Notes: a model not told the origin generated them from the sequence alone. 64,000 nt of DNA from LMUY01 sp965199005 (GCA_965199005.1 CBDAQK010000006.1:1984001-2048000), one strand, 5' to 3'; positions 27,149-36,950 are shown, numbered from the stretch's first letter. Made by a program: numbers and translations.

Positions 27149-28009
27149 ATGACCCCACCCGATCGCCTGCGCGCTCTTCTGGCCGAGCCCGGTTTCATCG
27201 TGATGCCGGCTGTCTGGGACGGGCTGAGCGCCAAGATGGCCGCGGAGGCCGGGTTCAAGACGGCGTTCATGTCCGGGTCCTGCGTCGCCGCGGCGCGGCT
27301 GGGCGGTCCTGATCTGGACCTGCTTTCATTTGCGGAGATGTTCAATTCGCTCGACATGGTTCGCGCCGCCGCGCCGGAGACGCTCGTGCTGGCCGATGGC
27401 GACCACGGCTACGGCAATGCCTTGAACGTGCAGCGCACGGTCCGCGCCTATGGCCGCGCAGGCGCCGCCGCGATCCTGATCGAGGACAAGGTGACGCCCC
27501 GGGCGCTGACCGCGGACGGCAAGCCCTGCCTCACCCGGCAGGAAGCGCAGATGAAGGTGCGAGCCGCGGTCGCCGCGGCCAAGGACTCGGGTATGCTGGT
27601 GATGGCACGGACGGATTGCCGCCCGACCCTGGGCATCGAGGAAGCCGTGGCCCGGATCGAGATGTATGTGGCAGAGGGCGCCGACATCCTGTTCCTCGAC
27701 TCCCCGGCCGACGAGGCCGAGGTGCTGCGCGCTGTGGCGGCGGCCCAGGGGCGCCCCTCGTTTGCCGTGCTATCGCCCGGCGCCAAGCGGGAGACGCCAA
27801 CACAGGCCCGGGCCGCTGAACTGGGCTTGAAGATCGGGACGCATCCCACCGCGCTGATCTCGCCGGCCGCAGCGGGCATCCGCGCCGGGCTGGCGGCGTT
27901 GACGGCGGGCGAGGCACAATCCACCCATTCAATGACGACCGCGGACTTCCGCAAGACCCTCGGCTACCCGAATTACGAAGTGGCGGCGAAGCCCTATATG
28001 CTGGGCTGA
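27149..28009 (+). CDS. Isocitrate lyase/PEP mutase family enzyme
   Basis: 286 residues of the ICL/PEPM TIM barrel: MPAVWDGLSAKMAAEAGF, SGSCVAA, the metal-binding LADGDHGYGN, EDKVTPR (with the family's ED pair), MARTDCR and GADILFLD. The active-site cysteine loop of true isocitrate lyases (KKCGH) is missing, so oxaloacetate decarboxylase or a 2-methylisocitrate-lyase-like activity is more likely. Same strand as the GntR gene, 147 bases on, with AGGAG before its ATG. Confidence 0.88.
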   Translation: MTPPDRLRALLAEPGFIVMPAVWDGLSAKMAAEAGFKTAFMSGSCVAAARLGGPDLDLLSFAEMFNSLDMVRAAAPETLVLADGDHGYGNALNVQRTVRAYGRAGAAAILIEDKVTPRALTADGKPCLTRQEAQMKVRAAVAAAKDSGMLVMARTDCRPTLGIEEAVARIEMYVAEGADILFLDSPADEAEVLRAVAAAQGRPSFAVLSPGAKRETPTQARAAELGLKIGTHPTALISPAAAGIRAGLAALTAGEAQSTHSMTTADFRKTLGYPNYEVAAKPYMLG

Positions 28010-28079
28010 CGGGCATCGAAGGCATGGCCTACGCCTGGGGGGCAGCCTCTCCGGCATTCGAGAACTGGCAAAAAGCGCT

Positions 28080-29018
28080 ATGCCCCCACCGCACATCACC
28101 ACCTCGGCTCTCGACCTCATCAACAACACCCCCCTGCTGGCTTTGGACCGCGTTCACGCAGGGCCCGGCCGGTTGCTCGCCAAGGCCGAGTTCTTGCAAC
28201 CCGGCGGGAGCGTGAAGGACCGGGCCGCTCGCGCCATCCTGCTCGCCGCCAAGGGTGATGGACGCCTCCAGCCCGGCGCGCCCGTTGTCGAGATGACGAG
28301 CGGCAACATGGGCGCGGGCCTCGCTGTAGCATGCGCGGTGCTAGGCCACCCCCTTATCGTCACCATGTCGGTCGGTAATAGCGTTCAGCGCGCTCGGATG
28401 CTTGAGGCGCTGGGAGCGGAGGTCGTGCTGGTGCCGCAGGTAGACGGCGCACCGGGGCAAGTGACCGGGGCGGACGTGGCAGCGGCGGCCGGCATCGCCC
28501 AACGCCTCGCGGCGGAAAGGCAGGGCTTCTACGTGGACCAATTCAACGCGCACGAAGGCGTCGAGGCGCACGAGACAACGACTGGGCCGGAAATCTGGAG
28601 GCAAGCCGGCGGCAAAGTCGATGCATGGGTGGCCGCCGTAGGGTCGGGCGCCACCTTCATCGGGGTTGCAGCCGCACTGCGCCGGCGCAACGCAAGCGTG
28701 TTATGCGCGGTGGTCGAGCCGATCGGGTGTCAGCCACTGGCCGGTCTGCCGGTCGAGAAGCCCCGCCATCTTCTGCAAGGAACGAGCTACGGCAGCGTGC
28801 CGCCGCATTGGGATGCGAGATTGATGGACATCTCGCTACCCGTCGAAGACGACGAGGTGGAACGCTGGAGGCAGATGCTGGCGACGCGGGAGGGGCTGCA
28901 TGTGGGCTATTCGGCCGCTGCCAACGTCTGCGCGGCGTCTGCCTTGCTGCGGTCTGGGCGTCTGCCAGCCGACGCAGTTGCGGCTACCGTTCTTTGTGAC
29001 ACCGGCTTGAAATATTGA
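28080..29018 (+). CDS. Cysteine synthase-like PLP enzyme (fold type II)
   Basis: 312 residues. The PLP Lys is Lys46 in PGGSVKDRAA, and the phosphate/substrate loop is TSGNMG (residues 73-78), where cysteine synthases have TSGNTG. VGSGATFIGVAAAL forms the glycine-rich phosphate cup. The family makes cysteine or cystathionine, or acts on related amino acids; a paralogue outside the cys operon often has another substrate. The start codon lies 71 bases after the preceding lyase-family gene. Ends 164 bases before the convergent flavin monooxygenase gene. Confidence 0.87.
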   Translation: MPPPHITTSALDLINNTPLLALDRVHAGPGRLLAKAEFLQPGGSVKDRAARAILLAAKGDGRLQPGAPVVEMTSGNMGAGLAVACAVLGHPLIVTMSVGNSVQRARMLEALGAEVVLVPQVDGAPGQVTGADVAAAAGIAQRLAAERQGFYVDQFNAHEGVEAHETTTGPEIWRQAGGKVDAWVAAVGSGATFIGVAAALRRRNASVLCAVVEPIGCQPLAGLPVEKPRHLLQGTSYGSVPPHWDARLMDISLPVEDDEVERWRQMLATREGLHVGYSAAANVCAASALLRSGRLPADAVAATVLCDTGLKY

Positions 29019-29182
29019 GGAGCCTTCTGAAACTGCGATCACCCGGAGCCACACCAGAGCGTCTTGGCGACCGATCCCGAGCATGCCAGCATATGCGGCG
29101 ATTGGGAGGTTGAGCTGCGCCGTCTGGTGAATCCGGAAGCAACCGAGTCTCGCCCGATTCTCGGCTCATGCCAGTCGCCGGG

Positions 29183-30523
29183 TTAACCGAAGCGCGACTC
29201 GCTATACGGAAGCGGCTCCGGAAGCCCCATATTCTCGCGCAAGGTCGCGCCCTGGTATTCCCGGCGGTAGTAGCCAAGCTGCTGCAATGCGGGAACCAAC
29301 TGCGTGGTGATCCGCTCGATGCCCTTGAGCTGATAAACCGAGGAGAGGTTGTAGCCGTCGCACCCGAACTGTGTGAACCGCTCGTGCATCTCCTCCGCCA
29401 CCTGTTCCGCCGAGCCGACGGGCGACCAGTGCCCGCTGCCATTGGACATCCGCTCGACCATCTGGCGGATGCTGAATTTCCGCTCCACCGACATGTGCTT
29501 CAACAGCTCATAGCGGTACTGCAACGCCGCGACGGTATGCGTCGGCGGAAACGCTGCTTCCGGGATCACGTCGTCAAGCTCGTATTGGGCGAGGTCGACG
29601 CCCGGCAACAAGTTCTGCAGCAACCGTTTGCCAATTTTGAAGTCGATCAGGTCGCTCAACTGCCGTTGCATCGATTGCGCCTCCGCCTCGGTGGCGCCGA
29701 TCACCGGCACGCAACCCGGCAGGATTTTCAGATGATCCGGGTCACGGCCGAACCGGGCCACCCGCGCCTTCAAATCGGCATAATGCGCCTGCCCCTCGGC
29801 AAGGCTCGGCGCCTGCGCATACACCATGTCGGCGTGTTTCGCCGCCAGGTTCAGACCGCTATCGGATTGCCCGGCCTGCGCGATCACCGGACGCCCCTGC
29901 GGCGGGCGCGGCATGTTCAGCGGGCCGTGGATTTTGAACACCTCACCCGCGTATTCGTCACAATGCACCCGGTCGGGGTCGGCGAACACCGGGGTCGCCC
30001 GGTCGAACACCAGCGCATCCGGCTCCCAGCTATTGAACAGCATGCGGATCACCTCGGCATATTCGGCCGCCCGCTTGTGCCGGGTCGCATGGTCGGCGAG
30101 CGGCTGGTCGGAATAATGGTCGGCCCCGCCATAGGAGGTGACCATGTTCCAGCCGGCGCGGCCCTTCGAGATGTGATCCAGCGTGCACATCTGCCGTGCC
30201 ACGTTGTACGGCTCGGTAAAGCTGGTGGAGAAGGTGGCGATCAGCCCGATCCGGTCGGTGATCGCCGCCAGCGCCGAGGCGAGCGACATCGATTCCAAAA
30301 ATCGCGCCGGCCGCGCCCGCAGCGTATCGTGCTTGTGGTCGGCGCTGTCGGCCAGAAACACCATGTGCATCTTCGCCGCCTCTGCCAGCCGTGCCGCATC
30401 GGCATACAGGCTCAGCGAATAGGCGTCCTCCGCCCGGCTATCCGGCAGCCGCCACGCCGCCTGATGCTGGCCCACGCCGTTGACCAACATGGCGAGAATC
30501 ATCTGGCGGGGCGGTTTGGGCAT
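29183..30523 (-). CDS. LLM-class FMN-dependent monooxygenase (NtaA/SnaA/DszA type)
   Basis: 446 residues from the ATG at 30523 (a longer frame reaches 30598, but the family starts near MPKPPRQMILAML). Features: NGVGQHQAAWR, FLADSADHK, the FMN-binding STSFTEPYNVARQM, GRAGWNMVTSYGGAD, RPVIAQAGQSDSG, and the C-terminal DGYNLSSVYQLKG with VPALQQLGYYR. These enzymes oxidise chelators, sulphones or sulphonates with FMNH2 from a separate reductase, none of which is encoded here. Divergent from the ABC importer operon with 88 bases between, so importer and oxygenase probably handle one substrate. Confidence 0.93.
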   Translation of the reverse strand: MPKPPRQMILAMLVNGVGQHQAAWRLPDSRAEDAYSLSLYADAARLAEAAKMHMVFLADSADHKHDTLRARPARFLESMSLASALAAITDRIGLIATFSTSFTEPYNVARQMCTLDHISKGRAGWNMVTSYGGADHYSDQPLADHATRHKRAAEYAEVIRMLFNSWEPDALVFDRATPVFADPDRVHCDEYAGEVFKIHGPLNMPRPPQGRPVIAQAGQSDSGLNLAAKHADMVYAQAPSLAEGQAHYADLKARVARFGRDPDHLKILPGCVPVIGATEAEAQSMQRQLSDLIDFKIGKRLLQNLLPGVDLAQYELDDVIPEAAFPPTHTVAALQYRYELLKHMSVERKFSIRQMVERMSNGSGHWSPVGSAEQVAEEMHERFTQFGCDGYNLSSVYQLKGIERITTQLVPALQQLGYYRREYQGATLRENMGLPEPLPYSESRFG

Positions 30524-30611
30524 CGGATGTCCGGTGTTGTTCGGTGTTGGACAAGAGTGTCGCCGCAGCGCAGCATAGAGTCCAATAGTATCACGCAACC
30601 AACCGGGTTCG

Positions 30612-31568
30612 ATGCAGCGCTACATCCTTCGCCGCCTTGTGCAGATGATTCCGGTTGTGCTGCTCGCCGTCGTGCTGAATTTCGTCATCATCACGCTCGC
30701 CCCTGGCGACCCGGCGGTGGTCATCGCCGGCGACCAGGCACCGGAAAGCTTCATTGCGGAATTGCACAAATCCTATGGCCTGGACGATCCGCTCCCCGTC
30801 CGCCTGGCCGCCTATCTCGGCCGCCTGGCGCATGGCGATCTCGGCTTCTCCTTCAGTTACCAACGCCCCGTCGCCAGCCTGCTGACGGAGCGGCTCTCGG
30901 CGACCCTGCTGCTGGTGCTGACTGCCGAATTGCTCGCCATCACCCTCGGCACCTGGCTCGGCGCCATCGCCGCCTGGCAGCATCGCCGTCCGCTCGATGG
31001 CGCCATCTCCGCGGCCTCGCTGGTGCTCTATTGCATGCCGGTGTTCTGGACCGGATTGCTGCTGATCCTGCTCTTCGCGGTCGAGCTGCATTGGCTGCCC
31101 AGCTCCGGCATGACCAGCCTGCTCGCCTTCGACATCCCGCGCTGGCTGGACGTCGCCCGCCATCTGGTGCTGCCCGCCAGCTGCCTGTTCCTGTATACGC
31201 TGCCGACCTACATCCGCCTCACCCGCGCCAGCGTGCTGGAGGTGGCGGGCGAGGACTATGTCACCACCGCCCGCGCCATCGGCTATCCGGAACATCGGGT
31301 CTACCTGCGCCATGCCCTGCGCAATGCGCTGCTGCCCACCGTCACCGTCGCGGGTATGTCGCTGAGTTCACTGCTCACCGGGGCGTTGCTGGTCGAGACG
31401 GTGTTCGCCTGGCCGGGCCTTGGCCGCCTGATGTTCGAGGCCGTCGGCACCCGCGACTACCCGGTGCTGATGGGTGGCTTCCTCTTCGCTACGCTGCTGG
31501 TGGTGGTGGGCAACTTCATCACCGACCTGGTCTATACCTGCCTCGATCCGCGTGTCGCGCTGACATGA
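30612..31568 (+). CDS. ABC transporter permease, DppB/OppB type
   Basis: 318 residues with six hydrophobic segments and the typical N-terminus (YILRRLVQMIPVVLLAVVLNF). The EAA loop contacting the ATPases is RASVLEVAGEDYVTTARAIG with the following HALRNALLP. First gene of a five-gene importer of the dipeptide/oligopeptide/nickel class. Its stop overlaps the next permease's ATG by four bases. Confidence 0.94.
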   Translation: MQRYILRRLVQMIPVVLLAVVLNFVIITLAPGDPAVVIAGDQAPESFIAELHKSYGLDDPLPVRLAAYLGRLAHGDLGFSFSYQRPVASLLTERLSATLLLVLTAELLAITLGTWLGAIAAWQHRRPLDGAISAASLVLYCMPVFWTGLLLILLFAVELHWLPSSGMTSLLAFDIPRWLDVARHLVLPASCLFLYTLPTYIRLTRASVLEVAGEDYVTTARAIGYPEHRVYLRHALRNALLPTVTVAGMSLSSLLTGALLVETVFAWPGLGRLMFEAVGTRDYPVLMGGFLFATLLVVVGNFITDLVYTCLDPRVALT

Positions 31569-32392
31569 TAGTCCGGCGGCTCCGCGGGCGCATGGGCCTG
31601 CTGCTGGGCCTGACGATCTTGGGGATCACCCTGGCGCTGGCAGCATTCGCGAGCCGGCTCTACCCCGGCGACCCGCTTTTCGCCAACGCGCCGCCGATGC
31701 AGGCACCCAGTTGGGCGTATCCATGCGGCACCGACTACAGCGGCCGCGACGTGCTGGCGATGCTGGTCTGGGGCACAAGGGTTTCGCTGCTCTTCGCCTT
31801 CGGTGCCGCCGGCATCTCGCTCGGCGTCGGGGTTACCCTCGGCGCCGTCTCCGGCTATTTCGGCGGCTTGCTGGACGATACGCTGTCGCGCCTGTTCGAG
31901 ATGTTCTACATCATTCCGCGGCTGTTCCTGATCATCCTGATCATCGCGCTGTTCGGCTCGCATCTGTGGATGACGGTGGTCATCGTGGGCGCCACCATTT
32001 GGCCGTCCAATGCCCGCATCATGCGCGCCCAGGTGCTGACGCTGAAGCGCCGCGGCTACGCGCAAGCGGCGATCGTCTCCGGTGGCAGCCATTGGCAGGT
32101 GCTGTTCGGCCACATCGTGCCCAACGGCATCGCTCCGGTGCTCGCCAATTCGGTGCTGCAAATGGCCTATGCGGTGCTGACCGAGGCCGGCCTGGCTTTC
32201 CTCGGCCTCGGCGACCCCAACGTCGCGTCCTGGGGCCAAGTGCTGTTTTGGGGCCAGAGCTATATCTCCTCCGCACCCTGGATGGTGATCTTCCCCGGCA
32301 TCGCCCTGGCCCTGCTGCTGCTATCCTTCCAATTGCTGGGAGGCCTGGCGCGGCGTGGCACCGATTCGGGCCTGCGCATCACGCCCGCATGA
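31565..32392 (+). CDS. ABC transporter permease, DppC/OppC type
   Basis: 275 residues. The ATG at 31565 overlaps the end of the dppB-type gene. Matches DppC: a first membrane helix (LLLGLTILGITLALAAFAS), the periplasmic GTDYSGRDVLAMLVWGTRVSL signature, the EAA loop RGYAQAAIVSGGSHWQVLFGH, and GLAFLGLGDPNVASWGQ near the end. Forms the channel with the DppB-type subunit. Confidence 0.94.
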   Translation: MIVRRLRGRMGLLLGLTILGITLALAAFASRLYPGDPLFANAPPMQAPSWAYPCGTDYSGRDVLAMLVWGTRVSLLFAFGAAGISLGVGVTLGAVSGYFGGLLDDTLSRLFEMFYIIPRLFLIILIIALFGSHLWMTVVIVGATIWPSNARIMRAQVLTLKRRGYAQAAIVSGGSHWQVLFGHIVPNGIAPVLANSVLQMAYAVLTEAGLAFLGLGDPNVASWGQVLFWGQSYISSAPWMVIFPGIALALLLLSFQLLGGLARRGTDSGLRITPA

Positions 32393-33345
32393 CCCCACCC
32401 TTGCTGGCTGTGCGCAACCTCAGCGTCGCCTTCGCCACGCCAACCGGTCCATTACGGGCACTCGACGGCGTTTCCTTCAACCTCGGCCGCGGCGACAGCC
32501 TCGGCCTCGTCGGTGAATCCGGCAGTGGCAAAAGCACCACCGCCTACGCGCTGATGCGCCTGCTGCCGCCCAATGGTGCCGTCACCGGCGGCGAGGCGCT
32601 GCTGGATGGCGAGGATTTGCTGCGCATGCCCGGCGCCACGCTGCGCGCCGCCCGCTGGTCGCGCATCGCCATGGTGTTCCAGAACGCCATGACGGCGATG
32701 AACCCGGTGATGCGGATCGGTGACCAATTGGCCGGCGCGCTGCTACAGCACCGTCCGATGCGCCGGGCTGACGCGCTGGCCGAGGCCCGCGCCATGTTCG
32801 CCCGCGTCGGCCTGCCGCCCGGGCGATTGATGCAATACCCGCATGAGTTCTCCGGCGGCATGAAGCAGCGCGCGGTCATGGCGCTGGCGCTGATCTGCGA
32901 ACCCGCCTTGCTGCTCGCCGACGAGCCCACTACGGCGCTCGATGTCGTGGCGCAACGCCAGGTGCTGCAATTGCTGGGCCGCCTGCAGCAGGAGTTCGGC
33001 CTCGCGCTCATCCTCATTTCGCACGACATCGCCGCCGTGGCCGAGACCTGCGCGCGCGTTGCCGTGATGTACGCCGGTCAAGTCATCGAGCAAGGCCCGA
33101 CCCGCGCCGTGTTCCGCAGCCCGGCCCACCCCTATACCCGCGCCCTGGTGACCGCCGTGCCGTCGCTGCACGCCCGTGCGCTCGCCTCCATCGAGGGGAC
33201 CGCGCCGGATTTGCGGAACGCGATTGCCGGCTGCCGCTTCGCCCCGCGTTGCCCCCGCGCCGCCGCGCTCTGCCGCGACACCGCGCCGCCCGTGGTGGAA
33301 CTTGCGGGTGGCCGCACCGCGCGCTGCCATTTCGCCGCCGCATGA
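32389..33345 (+). CDS. ABC transporter ATPase, DppD/OppD type
   Basis: 318 residues. Walker A GESGSGKST, Q loop VFQNAMTAMNP, signature FSGGMKQR, Walker B LLLADEPTTALD, H loop ISHD. The C-terminal oligopeptide-type extension has the Cys cluster GCRFAPRCPRAAALC that in some homologues binds an Fe-S cluster. ATG overlaps the dppC-type stop by four bases. Confidence 0.95.
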   Translation: MTPPLLAVRNLSVAFATPTGPLRALDGVSFNLGRGDSLGLVGESGSGKSTTAYALMRLLPPNGAVTGGEALLDGEDLLRMPGATLRAARWSRIAMVFQNAMTAMNPVMRIGDQLAGALLQHRPMRRADALAEARAMFARVGLPPGRLMQYPHEFSGGMKQRAVMALALICEPALLLADEPTTALDVVAQRQVLQLLGRLQQEFGLALILISHDIAAVAETCARVAVMYAGQVIEQGPTRAVFRSPAHPYTRALVTAVPSLHARALASIEGTAPDLRNAIAGCRFAPRCPRAAALCRDTAPPVVELAGGRTARCHFAAA

Positions 33346-34325
33346 CCCCCGTCGCCGTCGTCGAGCACCTGGAAAAACGCTACCCGGTCAAGTCCGGCCT
33401 ATGGCACGAGTTGCGCGGCCGCGCGGCCAAGGTCCATGCGGTCAGCGACGTCTCCTTCGCCATCAACCCCGGCGAGGTGGTGGGCCTGGTGGGCGAATCC
33501 GGCTGTGGCAAGACGACACTGGGCCGCATGCTCGTTCGGCTGGAAACGCCGAGTTCGGGCCACATCCACATCGACGGCGCCGATATCGCCAGCCTCACAG
33601 GCGCCGCCTTGCGCGGCTTCCGCCGTGGCACCCAAATGGTCTTTCAGGACCCGTTCGATGGGCTCAACCCGCGCATGACCGTGCTGGAAACCGTCAGCCA
33701 ACCGCTGCGCTACCTGAAGCTGCCCGGCGACGCCGCCGCCCATCGCCGCCAGGCCCTCGCCGCGCTCGATCGCGTCGAACTGCGCGCGCCCGAGGATTTC
33801 GGCGCCCGCTACCCCCGGCAGCTTTCCGGCGGCCAGCGCCAGCGCGTCGCCATCGCCCGCGCGCTGGTGGTGCAACCCCGTTTCATCGTCGCCGACGAGC
33901 CGGTTTCCATGCTCGACGTCTCGGTCCGCGCCAGCGTGCTCACGCTGCTGCAGCAACTGAACCGCGACTCCGGGATCGCCATCCTGCTGATCACCCACGA
34001 CCTTGCAGTCGCCGCCTTCCTCTGCAGCCGGATCATGGTGATGTATTTTGGCAAAGTGATGGAATCGCTGCCCGCCGCCAGCCTCACCGGGCGCGCGTGC
34101 CACCCCTATACGCGGCTGCTGCTCGCCTCCGTCCCTGACCTGTTTCGCGAGGATGCCGTGCCGCAAATTCCGCCCGGCGACATGCCGAGCGCCACCGCCC
34201 CGCCACCCGGCTGCCGATTCCACACGCGCTGCCCGCTTGCGGAAGCGCGCTGCCGGGTGGAGGAGCCAGCATTGCGCAGCATCGCCAGCGGACACACCCT
34301 GGCCTGCCACGTCATCGCCGCCTGA
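33342..34325 (+). CDS. ABC transporter ATPase, DppF/OppF type
   Basis: 327 residues. Walker A GESGCGKTT, Q loop VFQDPFDGLNP, signature LSGGQRQR, Walker B IVADEPVSMLD, H loop ITHD, and the OppF-type C-terminal Cys cluster GCRFHTRCPLAEARC. Pairs with the preceding ATPase as a heterodimer. Its ATG overlaps the previous stop by four bases, so four genes in a row are translationally coupled. Confidence 0.95.
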   Translation: MTPVAVVEHLEKRYPVKSGLWHELRGRAAKVHAVSDVSFAINPGEVVGLVGESGCGKTTLGRMLVRLETPSSGHIHIDGADIASLTGAALRGFRRGTQMVFQDPFDGLNPRMTVLETVSQPLRYLKLPGDAAAHRRQALAALDRVELRAPEDFGARYPRQLSGGQRQRVAIARALVVQPRFIVADEPVSMLDVSVRASVLTLLQQLNRDSGIAILLITHDLAVAAFLCSRIMVMYFGKVMESLPAASLTGRACHPYTRLLLASVPDLFREDAVPQIPPGDMPSATAPPPGCRFHTRCPLAEARCRVEEPALRSIASGHTLACHVIAA

Positions 34326-34354
34326 ACCGACGCAACTCAGCAGGAGACTGCACG

Positions 34355-35950
34355 ATGTCCGACTCTTCCGCGACCCTGCCCCGCCGCTCGCTGCTCGGCC
34401 TTGCCGCGACCGCCGCCCTCGGCCTGCCGCGTACTGCCTCCGCCCATCCGCAAGCCGGCGCCGTCAAGGGTGCCATGGTGGTCGCCACCAGCCTGGAGCT
34501 GAAGCAGTTCAACGTGAACTACACGCCGGACAACGCGGCGCTCTACATCACGTCCAACATCTACTCCAAGCTCGCCGCCTTCGACACGGTCGAGAACGCG
34601 ATGTATCCCGACCTCGCCGCGAGCTGGGACATTTCGCCCGACCTGCAAACCTACACGCTGCATTTGCAGCACGACGTCACCTGGCACGATGGCAAGCCGT
34701 TCACGTCCGCCGACGTGGTGTGGACCATCGAGGACATCCGCCGCGAGGGCGACCGTGCCATCACCTACAAATTCGTCGCCGACATCGACCATTTGGAGGC
34801 GCCGGACGACTATACCGTGATCGTCCATTTGAAATCGCCAAACGGTATCCTGATGGAGGGTTTCGCCTCGTATTACGGGTTCTACATCCTGCCGAAGCAC
34901 CTCTACGAAAACACCGACGTGCATACCAATCCCTACAACCAGAAGCCCGTCGGCACCGGCGCGTTCAAATTCGCCGAGCACGTGACCGGCAGCCATGTCG
35001 GCCTCATCGCCAACCCGGCCTATTACCGCGACGGCCCCAACCTCGAGCGCCTGATCTTCCAGTTCATTCCGAGCCTTCCGACCGCCATGCTGGCGTTGCA
35101 ATCGGGTGATGTCGGCTACGTCACCGCCTCCCCGCCGTTCGCCGACGTGCAGCGGCTGCGTGCCCTGCCCGGGCTCAAGGTCGATAGCACCCTCTCGCCC
35201 GTCGTCATGTGGTTCGGCTTCAACCTCGACCGGCCGCTCTGGCAGGACCCGAAGATGCGCCAGGCCGTGGCGCATGCCATCGACCGCGACGAGATCGTGG
35301 CACGGCTGTATGCCGGGCTGGTGAAGCCCGCGGACGGCTATTTTACATCCGACGTGCCCTGGGCCAACAACCCCGACGCCAAGCAGCCGCACTTCGACAT
35401 CGCCGAGGCGGAGCGCCTGCTGGACGCAGCCGGCCATCCGCGCGGGGCAGACGGCACGCGGCTGAAGATCAATTTCGTGGTGTTCCCCACCAACATCTTC
35501 GGCAGCGTCGAACAGGCGCAGATGGTCCGCCAGCAATTGGCCAAGGTGGGCATCGACGTGACGGTGCAGGTCAGTGATTTCGCCATGCGTGGCGAGATCA
35601 CGAAGAAGCGGCGCGACTTCGACCTCATCCATAGCGGCGGCATCCGCGGCCCCGACCCGTCGGAGCTAGCCTATTTCGTCGGCAAGGATGCGAACTACAA
35701 TACCATGAATTATGACAGCCCTAAGGTGAACGATCTGCTCGCCCATGGCCGCGCCACGGCCGACCGCGACCGCCGCCGCGCCATCTACGGCGAAATCCAG
35801 ACGATCCTTGCCACTGACGTGCCGATGGTCAATCTAGTCGAGTATTCGTATATCCGCCCGTACCGCTCGAACTACACCGGGTTCTACTGGCAGTCCCCGG
35901 CGGCGCGGAAGATTGGCGAAGCGATGTACAACATGGCGCGCCTTGCCTGA
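34355..35950 (+). CDS. ABC transporter substrate-binding protein (SBP family 5), Tat-exported
   Basis: 531 residues. The leader PRRSLLGLAATAALGLPR holds a twin-arginine motif, with cleavage likely near TASAHP, so it is exported folded to the periplasm. The mature protein is a family 5 (peptide/nickel) binding protein: YPDLAASWDISPDLQTYTLHL, HDGKPFTSADVVWTIE, GTGAFKFAEH, and the DPKMRQAVAHAIDRDEIV helix. It begins 29 bases after the dppF-type gene with AGGAG before its ATG. The ligand cannot be read from sequence; the facing LLM oxygenase suggests an organosulphur or chelate-like compound. Confidence 0.94.
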   Translation: MSDSSATLPRRSLLGLAATAALGLPRTASAHPQAGAVKGAMVVATSLELKQFNVNYTPDNAALYITSNIYSKLAAFDTVENAMYPDLAASWDISPDLQTYTLHLQHDVTWHDGKPFTSADVVWTIEDIRREGDRAITYKFVADIDHLEAPDDYTVIVHLKSPNGILMEGFASYYGFYILPKHLYENTDVHTNPYNQKPVGTGAFKFAEHVTGSHVGLIANPAYYRDGPNLERLIFQFIPSLPTAMLALQSGDVGYVTASPPFADVQRLRALPGLKVDSTLSPVVMWFGFNLDRPLWQDPKMRQAVAHAIDRDEIVARLYAGLVKPADGYFTSDVPWANNPDAKQPHFDIAEAERLLDAAGHPRGADGTRLKINFVVFPTNIFGSVEQAQMVRQQLAKVGIDVTVQVSDFAMRGEITKKRRDFDLIHSGGIRGPDPSELAYFVGKDANYNTMNYDSPKVNDLLAHGRATADRDRRRAIYGEIQTILATDVPMVNLVEYSYIRPYRSNYTGFYWQSPAARKIGEAMYNMARLA

Positions 35951-36067
35951 GCGCCAGGCTGGCACTTTGAGGGCTGTTGCGGTGACGCCAGATGGACCTT
36001 GTTCTATTGATACGTTTGCTTGAATGCTAGCATTGGGCCGACGCAGAAGCACAGACGGAGGAAGACG

Positions 36068-36922
36068 ATGCCGCAGCTCGCCGTTCCGCAGGTGATGGAG
36101 CGTGTTCCAGGATTCAAGGTCCGCCGAGTCCTGGCCAACGCGCCCGCCATTGGCCCCTTTGTTCTATTCGACCATTACGGCCCAGTGAGTTTCGCCAAGG
36201 GACAGGGTCTCGACATCGGCCCCCATCCACATGTCGGAATGGGTACGCTGACCTATCTGTTCGAGGGCTCCATGCGCACGCGCGACAGCCTTGGCAACGA
36301 CATGGTGCTGCTGCCGGGTGGCAGCATCTGGATGGTCGCCGGGCGAGGCGCGGCGCATTCCGAACGTACCCCCTCAGAGGCGCGGCTGCCTGCCTCGCGT
36401 TTGTGCGGAGCGCAGCTCTGGATGGCGCTTCCCGAAGCTCATGAAGAGGATGCGCCGCTGGTGGAGCATCACGACCCTGCCGCACTGCCGGTGGTCGAAG
36501 AGGACCAACTCCGGCTCCGCGTCATTGCCGGTGAGTTCGCCGGCGCGCGCTCGCCGGTTGGCGTGCTCTCCCCCACGCTCTGCGTGCATGCCGAACTGCG
36601 GGCGGGTGGCCGTATCGCGCTCGATGGTGCGGAGCACGAGGAGCGCGGGGTCTACGTGATGTCTGGCGACATCGCGATCGCGGGCACAACGCTCACCCCT
36701 GAGCGCATGGTCGTGCTCGCGCCTGGCGAGGATGTCGTGCTCACCGCGCGATCACCCAGCCAAATCATGCTGCTCGGGGGGAGCTCTCTCGGCCCGCGTG
36801 TCATGTGGAAAACCGCGCTAGCCCGCACGCCGGAGCGGCTCGAACAGGCCAAATCGGATTGGGCCGAGGGCCGGATCCCTTCTGTTGCCGGCGAGGCGGA
36901 GCGGGGCAACTTTCCAGGCTGA
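36068..36922 (+). CDS. Pirin-family protein
   Basis: 284 residues from the ATG at 36068, with GGAGG seven bases before it. The N-terminal cupin half carries the metal ligands of pirins: PHPHVGMGTLTYLFEGS (two His), and GRGAAHSER with a later His and Glu. The C-terminal cupin is more divergent. Pirins have been reported as quercetinase-like dioxygenases and as redox-sensing co-regulators; which applies here is unknown. The last chromosomal gene before the integrated element. Confidence 0.9.
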   Translation: MPQLAVPQVMERVPGFKVRRVLANAPAIGPFVLFDHYGPVSFAKGQGLDIGPHPHVGMGTLTYLFEGSMRTRDSLGNDMVLLPGGSIWMVAGRGAAHSERTPSEARLPASRLCGAQLWMALPEAHEEDAPLVEHHDPAALPVVEEDQLRLRVIAGEFAGARSPVGVLSPTLCVHAELRAGGRIALDGAEHEERGVYVMSGDIAIAGTTLTPERMVVLAPGEDVVLTARSPSQIMLLGGSSLGPRVMWKTALARTPERLEQAKSDWAEGRIPSVAGEAERGNFPG

Positions 36923-36935
36923 AAACGGGCAGCCC

Positions 36936-36950
36936 GCCGCTAAAAGCGGC
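36936..36950. terminator. Short hairpin after the pirin gene
   Basis: GCCGCT-AAA-AGCGGC, 14 bases past the pirin stop, with no T-run. A weak candidate terminator. Confidence 0.3.

Noticed and set aside
29168..31564. Very long plus-strand frame ahead of the DppC-type gene
   Set aside because: It is antisense to the LLM monooxygenase and out of frame with the DppB-type permease; only the part from 31565 is real.
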